A DNA stretch of 64,000 nt from Glycomyces sp. TRM65418 (GCF_019710475.1 NZ_JAJFAX010000006.1:1-64000); one strand, 5' to 3'; positions 26,506-35,022 are shown, numbered from the stretch's first letter. The notes: generated by a model not told the origin, from the sequence alone. Numbers and translations are program-made.

Positions 26506-27528
26506 GTGGAAATCATCGAATTCAAGGCCGGCGACACCGATCTGATCGATCGGGCGTTCGCCATCGCCACCGCGGCGCACCACGCCGACACCCCCGAGAA
26601 TCCGGCCGTCCCCGAGCGGTTCTTCAGAACCCTGTTCACCCACGTCATGCCCGGGCGGGAACGGTACTGGTTCGCCGCCGTCGAGGACGGCCTCGCCCTG
26701 GGCTACATCCGGATCAACTTCTCCACCGACGACAACCTCCACCTGTCCAGGTTCGAGCTCCACGTCCACCCCGACCACCGCGGCCGCGGCGCCGAAGACC
26801 TCCTCCTCGGGCAGGCCGAGCGCTTCTGCGCCGAGCACGGCCGCACCTCGCTCCTCACCGACGTCCCGGCGTACTGGGAGGGCGGTCCCGAGCGCGACGC
26901 GGCCCCCGCCCGGACTCTTGAGGCGCGCGGCTACAGGCTCTCGCTCACCAGCGTCAACCGCCGCAGCCCGATCGACCCGCTCGGCGCCGACGAGGAGCGG
27001 CGACGCTACGAGGAGGCGCTGGCGAAGGCCGGCGACGCCTACGAAGTGCGCCAATGGGTCGGCCCGGTTCCCGAGGACCTCGTGGACACCATGTGCCGCA
27101 TGGAGACCATGATCCTGGCCGAGATCCCTCTGGGCGACGTCGAAGCCGAGCCCGAGCGGATGGACGCCGAGAAACTCCGCGCCAAGGAGGCCGTGTACAC
27201 CGCCGAGGGCCGCACCTGGGTCGTCTCCGTCGCCGTCGAGCGCGCCACCGGCGAGGTCAGGGCCTGGACCGAGGTCGCCGTCGACGAGGGCGTCGACCGC
27301 GACGGCTTCCAGGGCATCACGATCGTCGACCCGGCCCATCGCGGTCACCGCCTCGGCCTGCTGCTCAAGCTCGCGAACCTCCGTCTGCTGCGCGAGCGCT
27401 TCCCGCGCCTCGAATACATCTGGACCGACAACGCCGACGTCAACGCCCCGATGATCGCCATCAACGAACTGATGGGGTACACCACAGTGGATGCTCGAGT
27501 CGAGTACCACAAGAAACTCGAAGGCTGA
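26506..27528 (+). CDS. double-GNAT N-acetyltransferase, copy 1 of 3
   Basis: A 340-residue protein with two GNAT domains in tandem. The N-terminal domain has the acetyl-CoA loop DHRGRGAEDLL (about residues 86-96) and the C-terminal domain has AHRGHRLGLLLKLANLRLL followed by TDNADVNAPMIAINELMGY. Start GTG (26506) is chosen because the two paralogues downstream begin with the same MEIIE-type sequence; longer frames upstream overlap the sigma gene's promoter. No ribosome binding site is evident. The gene is only 4 bp from copy 2. Double-GNAT architecture is shared with mycothiol synthase, but the specific residues do not let me assign that reaction. Confidence 0.85.
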   Translation: MEIIEFKAGDTDLIDRAFAIATAAHHADTPENPAVPERFFRTLFTHVMPGRERYWFAAVEDGLALGYIRINFSTDDNLHLSRFELHVHPDHRGRGAEDLLLGQAERFCAEHGRTSLLTDVPAYWEGGPERDAAPARTLEARGYRLSLTSVNRRSPIDPLGADEERRRYEEALAKAGDAYEVRQWVGPVPEDLVDTMCRMETMILAEIPLGDVEAEPERMDAEKLRAKEAVYTAEGRTWVVSVAVERATGEVRAWTEVAVDEGVDRDGFQGITIVDPAHRGHRLGLLLKLANLRLLRERFPRLEYIWTDNADVNAPMIAINELMGYTTVDARVEYHKKLEG

Positions 27529-27532
27529 CCCC

Positions 27533-28549
27533 TTGGAGCTCCACCGCGTCCACGCCGACGACCGGGAGGCCCTCCTGCGCGTCCGCGGCCTGTTCGAGCT
27601 CGTCCGCGCCACCGAGACCCCTGAGCTCGCACCCGTTCCCGAGCGCGTCTTCACCGGGATGATGACGAACCCGCCGCCGGACACGGCATACCGCTGCTAC
27701 ACCGCCTCCGAGGACGGCACGCTGCTCGGGGCCCTGTGGCTCTCCCTGCCCGGCAAGGAGAACGACCACTACGTCGAGGCGGACCTGATCGTCCATCCGG
27801 ACCACCGCCGCCGCGGCGTCGGCACGGCCCTGCTCGACCGGCTCCTGGCGCTCGCCCGCGAGCAGTCCCGCAGGGAGGTGGTCGTCCTCGCCCGCATCCA
27901 GTGGAACGACGGCCCCGCCCGCCCCGACGCCGGGGTGCGGTTCCTCGAGCGGCACGGGTTCACCGCCGCGCTCACCGAAGTGGACCGCAGCCTCCGGCTC
28001 GACGCGATCGATCCCGAGACCGAGGAACGCCTGTGGCGCGAGGCCGCGGCCGCCGCCGAGGACTACGAGCCGGTCTCCTGGATCGGCCGCTGCCCCGAGG
28101 CGTACCTCGAAGGGCTGGCCCGGCTCAACTCGATGATCTTCGCGGAGATCCCGCTCGGCGACGTCGAGCTGCATCCCCGCACGGTCGATGCCGAGTCCGT
28201 CCGCGCGGCCGAGGCCGGCGCGGCGGCCGTCGGCAACGCCATGATCCGCACGATCGCCGTCCCCAAGGGCGGCGGCGACGTCGTGGCCCACACGGTCATC
28301 GCCGCGCACGAAGGCGAGGCCCACGTCGGCCAGGGCATCACGATCGTGGACCCGGCCCACCGGGGGCACCGGCTCGGCCTGCTCGTCAAGCTCGCGAACC
28401 TCCGCCGGCTGCGCGAGCACTTCGGGCACGTGACGCACGTGTGGGCCGGCAACGCCGACACCAACGCCCACATGGTCGCCATCAACGACCTGCTCGGCTA
28501 CCGGCCCGTCGACGCCCGCGTCTGCTACAAGCGCAGGATCGAGGCCTGA
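27533..28549 (+). CDS. double-GNAT N-acetyltransferase, copy 2 of 3
   Basis: A 338-residue paralogue of the gene just upstream. A TTG at 27533 is taken as start: it aligns with the starts of the paralogues, and AAGG lies 8 nt before it within the end of copy 1. The in-frame upstream codons overlap that gene. The N-terminal GNAT loop is DHRRRGVGTALLDRLL, and the C-terminal domain has QGITIVDPAHRGHRLGLL and AGNADTNAHMVAINDLLGY. The central part is diverged (CPEAYLEGLARLNSMIFAEI). It is translationally coupled to copy 1 and followed by a perfect 15-bp hairpin. Substrate is unknown. Confidence 0.83.
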   Translation: MELHRVHADDREALLRVRGLFELVRATETPELAPVPERVFTGMMTNPPPDTAYRCYTASEDGTLLGALWLSLPGKENDHYVEADLIVHPDHRRRGVGTALLDRLLALAREQSRREVVVLARIQWNDGPARPDAGVRFLERHGFTAALTEVDRSLRLDAIDPETEERLWREAAAAAEDYEPVSWIGRCPEAYLEGLARLNSMIFAEIPLGDVELHPRTVDAESVRAAEAGAAAVGNAMIRTIAVPKGGGDVVAHTVIAAHEGEAHVGQGITIVDPAHRGHRLGLLVKLANLRRLREHFGHVTHVWAGNADTNAHMVAINDLLGYRPVDARVCYKRRIEA

Positions 28550-28551
28550 CC

Positions 28552-28586
28552 CCCGTTCCGGGCCGGGCGCGCCGGCCCGGAACGGG
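28552..28586 (+). terminator. hairpin between GNAT copies 2 and 3
   Basis: CCCGTTCCGGGCCGG and CCGGCCCGGAACGGG form a perfect 15-bp stem with a 5-nt loop, starting 2 bp after the stop of copy 2. It makes copy 3 a separate unit. Confidence 0.75.
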
Positions 28587-28700
28587 CATCGGGCGCGTCC
28601 GCCCGCCCCGCACCGGACCCGGTCATGCCACGGCTCGGATCGGCGTGCGGAGATCGAAATTCGGTTGCCGCAGGTCACCCCCCATGTCCACACTGTCGAC

Positions 28701-29729
28701 ATGGAAATCATCGAACTCGACCCCGCGGACGGCGACCTCGTCTCCGGCGCATTCGACGTCATGCGCGCCACCCACGCGGCCGATCACCCCGAGAACCCCG
28801 CCCCCCACCGGAACACCTTCGTCAAGGGCCTCGCCTACCCGCCGCCGGACGAGGACGAGGCCCACTACGTCGCCGTCGAGGACGGCAAGGTCCTCGCCGT
28901 CATGGGCATCGGCCTGCCTAACCGGGCCAACCTGCACTTCGCCTGGGCCTGGATCAACGTCCACCCCGACCACCGCCGCCGCGGCATCGGCACGGCCCTC
29001 GTCGAGCGCTTCTTCGCGTACGCGCGCGAGCACGGCCGCACCGAGCTGACCCTCGACACCCACATGACCTGGGAAGGCGGCGTCGAACGCGACAAGGCCG
29101 GGCAGCTGTTCCTGGAGCGGCACGGCTTCAAGCTGGCGCTCACCTGCATCAACCGCCGCTGCGCCGTGGACGCCCTCGACCCGGCCGTCGAGCAGGAGCT
29201 GCTGGAGCAGGCCCAGGCCGCCGCCGGGGACGACTACGAGATCATCTCGTGGATCGGCCGCACGCCGGAGGAACTGATCGAGACCATGGCCCGCATCGAC
29301 TCCACGATCCTCGCGGAGGTGCCGCTCGGCGACCTCGAGCTCGAGCCCGAGACGATCGACGCGGACCTGAAGCGGGCGAAGGCCGAACGCGGCGAGGCCA
29401 TCGGCATCGTGCCGATCCAGACGGTCGCCCGCCACCGCGAGAGCGGCGAGGTCGTCGCCAACACGGCCGTGTTCGCGCACGCCGACGACCCCGGCTACAC
29501 CGACGCCTACCAGGGCATCACCATCGTGGACCCGGCCCACCGCGGCCACCGGCTCGGCCTGCTCCTGAAGCTCGTGAACCTGCGGCTCGTCCGCGAGCGC
29601 TACCCGCACCTCCGTGCCATCTGGACCGACAACGCCGACGTCAACGCGCCCATGATCGGCATCAACGTCACCCTCGGCTACGAGATCGTCGACGCCGTCG
29701 GCGAGTTTCAGATCAAACTCGACAGCTGA
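28701..29729 (+). CDS. double-GNAT N-acetyltransferase, copy 3 of 3
   Basis: A 342-residue paralogue of the two preceding genes. It starts with ATG (MEIIELDPADGD) and keeps both GNAT domains: N-terminal DHRRRGIGTALVERFF, and C-terminal QGITIVDPAHRGHRLGLLLK with TDNADVNAPMIGINVTLGY. The C-terminal signature is almost identical across the three genes, while the N-terminal acceptor-facing parts differ, so the copies probably acetylate different substrates. A 151-bp gap with a hairpin separates it from copy 2. No dedicated regulator is adjacent. Confidence 0.86.
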   Translation: MEIIELDPADGDLVSGAFDVMRATHAADHPENPAPHRNTFVKGLAYPPPDEDEAHYVAVEDGKVLAVMGIGLPNRANLHFAWAWINVHPDHRRRGIGTALVERFFAYAREHGRTELTLDTHMTWEGGVERDKAGQLFLERHGFKLALTCINRRCAVDALDPAVEQELLEQAQAAAGDDYEIISWIGRTPEELIETMARIDSTILAEVPLGDLELEPETIDADLKRAKAERGEAIGIVPIQTVARHRESGEVVANTAVFAHADDPGYTDAYQGITIVDPAHRGHRLGLLLKLVNLRLVRERYPHLRAIWTDNADVNAPMIGINVTLGYEIVDAVGEFQIKLDS

Positions 29730-29800
29730 CCGAACCCCGGCACCGTGCCACGGTGTCCCCGAACCTCACGGCGCCCCCGAAAATGGTGTCTCCAGGCACA

Positions 29801-29854
29801 AGCCGACCGTGGTGGTGGCATTCGCCTTCCACGGTCGGCTATTGTCAATAGCCG
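29801..29854 (+). promoter_or_regulatory. two overlapping, mutually exclusive hairpins before the helicase gene
   Basis: Hairpin A pairs AGCCGACCGTGG (29801-29812) with CCACGGTCGGCT (29829-29840). Hairpin B is CGGCTATTG-T-CAATAGCCG (29836-29854). They share CGGCT (29836-29840), so only one can form at a time on RNA. Hairpin A could end the GNAT transcript, and B could be an operator on DNA. They lie 115-170 bp before the DEAD-box helicase start. Confidence 0.5.
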
Positions 29855-29968
29855 GCCCTCTTTGTGGCCCGATCAGGCGCGTCCCGCCCCATCACCGTCG
29901 GCTCATGGTGAACCAAAGCTCCGCGGAACGTGCGTCACTCACGAAGTCGTTCTCGCGGAAGGCGAACC

Positions 29969-32026
29969 ATGACTCTTGACCAAACTGTGCCCGACGCTGC
30001 CATCAATACGGCGGCGACTCCCCTCGAAACCCCCGAAACTCCGGCCGTCGAAGCCCCCGAGGCCGAGCAGACCGAGACCGTCGCCGTGACCGCTGCGGCC
30101 GCCCCCGCTGAAGCCGCCCCGGCCGAGGAGTTCACCGTCGAGACCGACGAAGTGGCCCCCTACGACGGCCCCAGCTTCGAAGAACTCGGCCTCGCCGAGA
30201 AGATCACCGCCGCGCTGGCCGAGAAGGGCATTCTGACGCCCTTCCCGATCCAGGCCGCGACGATCCCGGACGCGCTCGCCGGGCGCGACATCCTCGGCCG
30301 CGGCCAGACCGGCTCGGGCAAGACCCTGGCCTTCGGCCTGCCGGCCCTCTCGCGCCTCGCCGCGGGCGGCCGCACCAAGGCCAAGCGTCCCCGGGCGATC
30401 ATCCTCACCCCCACGCGTGAACTCGCGATCCAGGTCGCCGAGTCGCTCCAGCCCTTCGGCGACGCCGTGGGCATCGACATGAAGGTCGTCTGCGGCGGCA
30501 CCGCGTTCTCCCGCCAGATCGACGCGCTGCGCGCCGGGGTCGACATGCTCGTCGCCACCCCGGGCCGCCTGCGCGACCTGATCCGGCGCGGCGAGTGCTC
30601 GCTCGACTCCGTCGAGCTGGCCATCCTCGACGAGGCCGACCAGATGGCCGACATGGGTTTCCTGCCCGAGGTCGAGGAGCTGTTCGACATGCTCCCCGTC
30701 GGCGGCCAGCGCATGCTGTTCTCCGCCACGCTGGAGAAGGAGATCGACGTCCTCGTCAGGAAGTACCTGAAGGACCCGGTCGTCCACTCGGTCGACCCGT
30801 CGGCCGGCTCGGTCACCACCATGACCCACCACCTGCTGCTCATCGGGCCGCGCGACAAGGCCACGATGACCGCGGCCGTCGCCGCCCGCCCGGGTCTGAC
30901 GATGGTGTTCGTGCGGACCCAGCTCGCCGTCGACCGCATCGCGGACGAACTGCGCCAGGCCGGCGTCCGGGCCGAGGGCCTGCACGGCGGCATGTCCCAG
31001 GTCGACCGCTCCAGGGTCCTCGACCGCTTCAAGAACGGCCGCCTGGACGCGCTGGTCTGCACCGACGTCGCGGCCCGCGGCATCCACGTCGACGGCGTCG
31101 ACATGGTGCTGCACGTCGACCCGCCGAAGACCCACAAGGACTACCTGCACCGCGCCGGGCGCACCGCCCGAGCCGGCCAGTCCGGACACGTCGCGACCCT
31201 GGTGCTCCCGCACCAGAACCGCAGCATGTTCAGCCTGATCGAGCGTGCGGGCGTGGAGGCCCAGCGCCACTACGTGAACGACAACTTCGACCCGGAGCTG
31301 GCCGCCCTCATGGGCGCGCGCAACTTCACCGACCTGCGCGCCGTGGCGGCCGACCACCAGGCGTCGCAGAACGACGCCGAGGCGGCCCGCCTGGAGCAGC
31401 AGATCCAGCGGCTGAAGGAAGACGCCGAAGGCCTTCGGGCCCAGGCGGCCCGGCTGCGCGAGCAGGCCGAGCGCGAGATCCTCGACCCGCCGAAGCGTCG
31501 CGACCGCGACGACCGCGGCCCGCGCCGCGAGCGTGACGACCGCGGCGGCGAGCGTCGCGGCGGTCGCACCGGCGGTTACCGGGGCAACCGTGAAGGCGGC
31601 AGCGGTGGCGGCGGCTACCGCGGGAACCGTGAAGGCGGCAGCGGCGGCGGCTACCGCGGGAACCGTGAAGGCGGCAGCGGCGGTGGTTACCGGGGCAACC
31701 GTGAAGGCGGCGGCTACGCCGGCGGCGGTGAGCGTCGCAGCTACGGCGACCGCGACAACCGCGGCGGCGGCAGCTATGGCGACCGCGGCCGCAGCGGCGG
31801 CTACGGCGACCGTGACAACCGCGGCGGCGGCTACCGGGGCGGCAGCGAAGGCGGCCGCGGCGGTTACGGCGGCGGCGAGCGTCGCAGCTACGGCGACCGC
31901 GACAACCGCGGCGGCGGCGGCTTCCGCAGCGACGACCGCGGCAGCCGCGGCGGCTTCCGAGGCGACGACCGAGGCAACCGCGAAGGCGGCTTCCGAGGCG
32001 ACCGCGAGCGCCGCGACCGCTGGTAA
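29969..32026 (+). CDS. DEAD-box ATP-dependent RNA helicase with RGG-rich tail
   Basis: A 685-residue RNA helicase. After an acidic Ala/Glu/Pro-rich N-terminus (about 1-65) comes the helicase core: Q motif FPIQAATIP, motif I GQTGSGKT, PTREL, DEADQM, SAT and HRAGRTAR, all intact. A coiled-coil stretch (about 455-500) leads to a long tail (about 510-685) of Arg/Gly repeats (GYRGNREGGSGGG and RSYGDRDNRGGG), which binds RNA non-specifically and may drive condensation. Such helicases remodel ribosome assembly intermediates and structured mRNA, often in the cold. GGAAGG precedes the ATG. A strong hairpin ends the unit. Confidence 0.95.
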   Translation: MTLDQTVPDAAINTAATPLETPETPAVEAPEAEQTETVAVTAAAAPAEAAPAEEFTVETDEVAPYDGPSFEELGLAEKITAALAEKGILTPFPIQAATIPDALAGRDILGRGQTGSGKTLAFGLPALSRLAAGGRTKAKRPRAIILTPTRELAIQVAESLQPFGDAVGIDMKVVCGGTAFSRQIDALRAGVDMLVATPGRLRDLIRRGECSLDSVELAILDEADQMADMGFLPEVEELFDMLPVGGQRMLFSATLEKEIDVLVRKYLKDPVVHSVDPSAGSVTTMTHHLLLIGPRDKATMTAAVAARPGLTMVFVRTQLAVDRIADELRQAGVRAEGLHGGMSQVDRSRVLDRFKNGRLDALVCTDVAARGIHVDGVDMVLHVDPPKTHKDYLHRAGRTARAGQSGHVATLVLPHQNRSMFSLIERAGVEAQRHYVNDNFDPELAALMGARNFTDLRAVAADHQASQNDAEAARLEQQIQRLKEDAEGLRAQAARLREQAEREILDPPKRRDRDDRGPRRERDDRGGERRGGRTGGYRGNREGGSGGGGYRGNREGGSGGGYRGNREGGSGGGYRGNREGGGYAGGGERRSYGDRDNRGGGSYGDRGRSGGYGDRDNRGGGYRGGSEGGRGGYGGGERRSYGDRDNRGGGGFRSDDRGSRGGFRGDDRGNREGGFRGDRERRDRW

Positions 32027-32046
32027 GCACTGACGAGCACTGACAA

Positions 32047-32084
32047 GCCGAGCGGCCCGGGGAACCTTCCCCGGGCCGCTCGGC
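32047..32084 (+). terminator. terminator after the DEAD-box gene
   Basis: GCCGAGCGGCCCGGGGAA and TTCCCCGGGCCGCTCGGC form a perfect 18-bp stem with a 2-base spacer, followed by GTTGT. It also faces the convergent soxR gene. Confidence 0.8.
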
Positions 32085-32193
32085 GTTGTCGACCCGCATT
32101 CGCGTCCAACGGGCGTTCCACCCGGCAGGGCGCCGTCGAACCGACGCTCCGAGGCGTGCCGACGCTCTTGAACCCGTCGGCGTCCGCGCCCTG

Positions 32194-32649
32194 TCACGGC
32201 GTCTGGAATCCGAGGCGCGGCCCCGCGCCTTCCTCGCCCAGGGCGTCCTCGCGGTTGTAGATCGCGCATCGGTCGATCGACAGGCAGCCGCACCCGATGC
32301 AACCGTCCAGGTCCTCCTGCAGATCGCGCAGGCGGGCGATCCGGTCCTCGATGCGCCGGCGCCAATCCGCCGACAGCCGCTGCCAGTCGGCCCGGTCGGG
32401 GACGCGCCGCTCGGGCAGCCGGTCCAGAGCCGCCTTGATCTCGTCGAGCGACAGGCCCACCGTCTGCGCCGCCCGGATGAACGCCACCCGGCGCAGTTCG
32501 GCGCGGCGGTATCGGCGCTGGTTCCCGGCCGTGCGCACCGACCGGATCAGGTCGAGCGACTCGTAGTAGCGCAGCGCCGAGGTCGTCACGCCGGCGCGCG
32601 CCGCGAAGTCGCCGATGGACAGCATCGCCCCGGGATCATGGGTCGTCAT
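32194..32649 (-). CDS. soxR: redox-sensitive transcriptional activator SoxR
   Basis: A 151-residue MerR-family regulator. The winged helix-turn-helix is at the N-terminus (LSIGDFAARAGVTTSALRYY), then the dimerisation helix, then the diagnostic [2Fe-2S] cluster motif with Cys117, Cys120, Cys122 and Cys128 (C-x2-C-x-C-x5-C). Oxidation of the cluster by redox-cycling drugs or nitric oxide switches SoxR from silent to active. It is divergent from a split transketolase, and the 59-bp gap holds a perfect 20-bp palindrome of SoxR-box type, so it very likely controls those genes and possibly itself. Confidence 0.95.
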   Translation of the reverse strand: MTTHDPGAMLSIGDFAARAGVTTSALRYYESLDLIRSVRTAGNQRRYRRAELRRVAFIRAAQTVGLSLDEIKAALDRLPERRVPDRADWQRLSADWRRRIEDRIARLRDLQEDLDGCIGCGCLSIDRCAIYNREDALGEEGAGPRLGFQTP

Positions 32650-32673
32650 ATGGTCCTGCTCACTTCGGCCTTT

Positions 32674-32693
32674 ACTTCAAGTCGACTTGAAGT
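32674..32693. promoter_or_regulatory. SoxR box between soxR and the transketolase genes
   Basis: ACTTCAAGTCGACTTGAAGT is a perfect 20-bp palindrome. Its CAAG/CTTG core matches the known SoxR box (CCTCAAGTTAACTTGAGG in enteric soxS). A possible TTTACT -35 (32671) and TACATG -10 (32694) flank it towards the transketolase gene, the MerR-type arrangement with the operator in the spacer. Confidence 0.8.
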
Positions 32694-32708
32694 TACATGA
32701 TCCTCCGT

Positions 32709-33383
32709 GTGAACGTCACCTTTGAGCAAGTCCGCGAGCTGGCACAGCGCACCGTCACCGACGTGCGCTACCCGAAGGTCAGCATCTACACCCTCGACGC
32801 GATCTGGGTGCTCTACGACCGCGTCCTGCGAGTCGACCCGCACCGCCTCGACGATCCGGCCCGCGACCGGTTCCTGCTGTCCAAGGGCCACGGCCCCAGC
32901 GCCTTCTACGCCGTCCTCGCCGCGAAGGGATTCATCCCCGCCGCCTGGCTCGACTCGATCGCCGCCCTCGAGTCGCCGCTCGGCTCCCACCCCGATGCGA
33001 CGCTGGTGCCGGGAGCGGAGATCTCCTCCGGGTCGCTCGGCCACGGCCTGCCCCTCGGGGTGGGGATCGCGCTGGGCCTGCGCGCCACCGGATACCGCGA
33101 CGCCCGCGTATTCGTCCTCATCGGCGACGCCGAACTCGACGAGGGCTCGAACCACGAGGCCATGGCCTTCGCCGGCGCCGCGGGCCTGTCGAACCTCGAC
33201 GTGGTCGTCGCCGACAACGCCTCGGCCTCGCTCGGCTGGCCGGGCGGCATCGCCTCCCGCTTCGACGTGCACGGCTGGAGCAGCGCCACCGTCGATATGC
33301 GCGATCACGAGGCCCTCTACCGGTCCTTCACCGCCGCCCACGCCGACCGTCCGCACGTCACCGTCGCCACCGCCCGCTCCTGA
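32709..33383 (+). CDS. transketolase N-terminal (thiamine diphosphate-binding) subunit
   Basis: A 224-residue subunit equal to the N-terminal third of transketolase. It carries FLLSKGHGPSAFYAVLAAKG, GSLGHGLPLGVGIALGLR and the thiamine diphosphate/Mg motif GDAELDEGSNHEA. It works with the C-terminal subunit encoded 22 bp downstream to move two-carbon units between sugar phosphates, or on a related ketose substrate. Start choice: an ATG at 32697 is in frame, but the predicted -10 of the SoxR-type promoter overlaps it, so GTG 32709, near the transcription start, is preferred. Neither has a clear ribosome binding site. The gene is predicted to be induced by SoxR. Confidence 0.85.
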   Translation: MNVTFEQVRELAQRTVTDVRYPKVSIYTLDAIWVLYDRVLRVDPHRLDDPARDRFLLSKGHGPSAFYAVLAAKGFIPAAWLDSIAALESPLGSHPDATLVPGAEISSGSLGHGLPLGVGIALGLRATGYRDARVFVLIGDAELDEGSNHEAMAFAGAAGLSNLDVVVADNASASLGWPGGIASRFDVHGWSSATVDMRDHEALYRSFTAAHADRPHVTVATARS

Positions 33384-33405
33384 GAGCAGAAACCGAGGAC
33401 CGACC

Positions 33406-34332
33406 GTGTTCCGTTCCCACCCGTTGAGCGACGACACCCAAGCCCTGACCATGCGCGACGCCTTCGCGGCCCATGCCGCGGACCTGCTCGACGCCGACCC
33501 GCGCGTGGCGGTCGTCCTGGCCGACATCTCGGCCGACATGTTCCGCGACGCCGCCGCGGCCCACCCCGACCGGGTGATCAACGTGGGCATTCGCGAGCAG
33601 CTCCTGATCGGCGTGGCCGGCGGCCTCGCGCTGGCCGGACTGCGGCCGATCGCCCACACCTATGCGCCGTTCCTCGTCGAGCGGGCCTTCGAGCAGGTCA
33701 AGCTCGACTTCGAGCACCAGGGCACGAGCGGCGTCCTGGTGAGCGTCGGCGCCTCGTACGACTGGGCCGAGGGCAGTTTCACCCACTTCAGCCCGCGCGA
33801 CGTGGCGCTGTTCGACACCCTCCCCGGCTGGCGGGTGTTCGTTCCCGGTCACGCGGCGGAGGTCCCGCCGCTGCTGGACCGGGCGGTGGACGCCGACGAA
33901 GGGGTGTACCTGCGGCTGTCGCTACGGCGCAACGCGGCGCCGCACGGCGTCGGCGAGCCCTTCACGGTGCTGCGCCACGGGACGCGCGCGGCGGTGGTCG
34001 CGGTCGGTCCGGTCCTCGACAACGTGCTCGCGGCGACCGAGGGCCTCGACGCCACCGTGGTCTACACGAACACCCCGCGCCCGCTCGACACGACGGCCCT
34101 GCGGGAACTGGCCGCCGCCGCGGGCGACACGGTGGTCATGGTCGAGCCCTACCTCGAGGGCACCTCGGACTGGCTCGTCTCGCGGGCCCTGTCGGACCGG
34201 CCGCACCGGCTGCTGTCGATTGGCGTCGGCCGGGAGGAACTGCGCCGCTACGGCACCGCCGCCGAGCACGAGCGCCTGCACGGCCTCGACGCGGAGGGCG
34301 TCGCCGCCCGCCTCCGGGCGTTCCTGGGCTAG
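33406..34332 (+). CDS. transketolase C-terminal subunit
   Basis: A 308-residue subunit with the pyrimidine-binding domain (TMRDAFAAHAADLLDAD, VINVGIREQLLIGVAGGLA, with the catalytic Glu in IREQ) and the C-terminal transketolase domain. The GTG at 33406 has GAGGA about 7 nt upstream, 22 bp after the N-terminal subunit's stop. Split transketolases of this size occur in bacteria alongside a full-length housekeeping enzyme, so this pair may be a stress- or pathway-specific version. It ends in a hairpin shared with the convergent DoxX gene. Confidence 0.88.
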   Translation: MFRSHPLSDDTQALTMRDAFAAHAADLLDADPRVAVVLADISADMFRDAAAAHPDRVINVGIREQLLIGVAGGLALAGLRPIAHTYAPFLVERAFEQVKLDFEHQGTSGVLVSVGASYDWAEGSFTHFSPRDVALFDTLPGWRVFVPGHAAEVPPLLDRAVDADEGVYLRLSLRRNAAPHGVGEPFTVLRHGTRAAVVAVGPVLDNVLAATEGLDATVVYTNTPRPLDTTALRELAAAAGDTVVMVEPYLEGTSDWLVSRALSDRPHRLLSIGVGREELRRYGTAAEHERLHGLDAEGVAARLRAFLG

Positions 34333-34340
34333 ACCGGGAT

Positions 34341-34375
34341 TCCGGGCGGACCGGGTCGCAGCCGTTCCGCCCGGA
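34341..34375. terminator. bidirectional hairpin between transketolase and DoxX genes
   Basis: TCCGGGCGGA and TCCGCCCGGA pair perfectly over 10 bp with a 15-nt loop between two convergent genes. Confidence 0.6.
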
Positions 34376-34392
34376 GGTCTCCCGTGCGCGGT

Positions 34393-34854
34393 CTAGGCCG
34401 GCGACTCCGCCGGAGCGGGGTGCTCCTCCGGCTGGTCGTTCTTGTCCTTGTCCTTGAACCACAGCGAGTCGAGCGCCAGCGCTCCGCCGCCGGAGAAGCC
34501 GATGGCGATCGAGACCGCGGCGAGCAGGAGCACGTACTCGTAGCCGCCCTCGCGGGAGAAGAACGCGCCGTCGAGCGGGTGGACGAAGTACATCGCGCCG
34601 AGCATGACGAAGGTCAAGGCGAGCCCCACCAGAGGTAGGAGCGCTCCCACAATGAGCATCGCGCCGCCGACGAGCTCCGCGGCCACCGTGAAATAAGCCG
34701 ACAGCGTGGGTGCCGGGATGCCCAAGCTCTCGAAGCCCTCCGCGGTGGCGTCCATGCCCTGGGTGGAGAACTTCTGCCAGCCGTGGGCGATGAAGACGAC
34801 GCCGAGGACGACGCGTCCGATGAGGAGTGCGATGGGTCTGAGTCTGGCGATCAT
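34393..34854 (-). CDS. DoxX family membrane protein
   Basis: A 153-residue protein with four membrane segments. The DoxX motif RVVLGVVFIAHGWQKF begins in the first helix, and EGFESLGIPAP and AELVGGAMLIVGALL follow. The C-terminus is a short Lys/Asp-Pro/Glu-rich tail. DoxX proteins are linked to redox and thiol stress at the membrane, with the reaction poorly defined. GGGAGGG precedes the ATG at 34852-34854. An AcnR-like TetR gene lies upstream on the same strand, and an AT-rich inverted repeat (35001-35018) lies 150 bp before the start, where a TetR operator could be. Confidence 0.88.
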   Translation of the reverse strand: MIARLRPIALLIGRVVLGVVFIAHGWQKFSTQGMDATAEGFESLGIPAPTLSAYFTVAAELVGGAMLIVGALLPLVGLALTFVMLGAMYFVHPLDGAFFSREGGYEYVLLLAAVSIAIGFSGGGALALDSLWFKDKDKNDQPEEHPAPAESPA

Positions 34855-35000
34855 GTGCCCTCCCTGGGCGAATGCCGAGTCGCTTCCGGCCTGTGGGGGG
34901 CACCGGATCGTGGTCGGCACTGGCCGACTGCCAAGCATGGGGCCCGAAGCGATCTCTTCGACGGTTCAACTGTGATCGCAGCATATCAGCGCATATTCAT

Positions 35001-35018
35001 CTATGTAAATATTCATAG
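35001..35018. promoter_or_regulatory. AT-rich inverted repeat upstream of the DoxX gene
   Basis: CTATG-TAAATATT-CATAG lies in a roughly 45-bp AT-rich patch (34978-35024) that is striking in this GC-rich window, with two ATTCAT direct repeats around it. It sits at the end of the TetR gene and before the DoxX gene on the same strand. It may be a promoter or TetR operator; the binder is not proven. Confidence 0.4.
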
Positions 35019-35022
35019 GGAT

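Noticed and set aside
28701-29729. mycothiol synthase (mshD) assignment for a double-GNAT gene
   Set aside because: The two-domain layout is shared, but three tandem copies and the lack of recognisable MshD-specific residues argue against naming it.
31533-32033. alanine/threonine-rich protein in the helicase tail region
   Set aside because: It is another frame of the RGG repeats and has no independent start signal.
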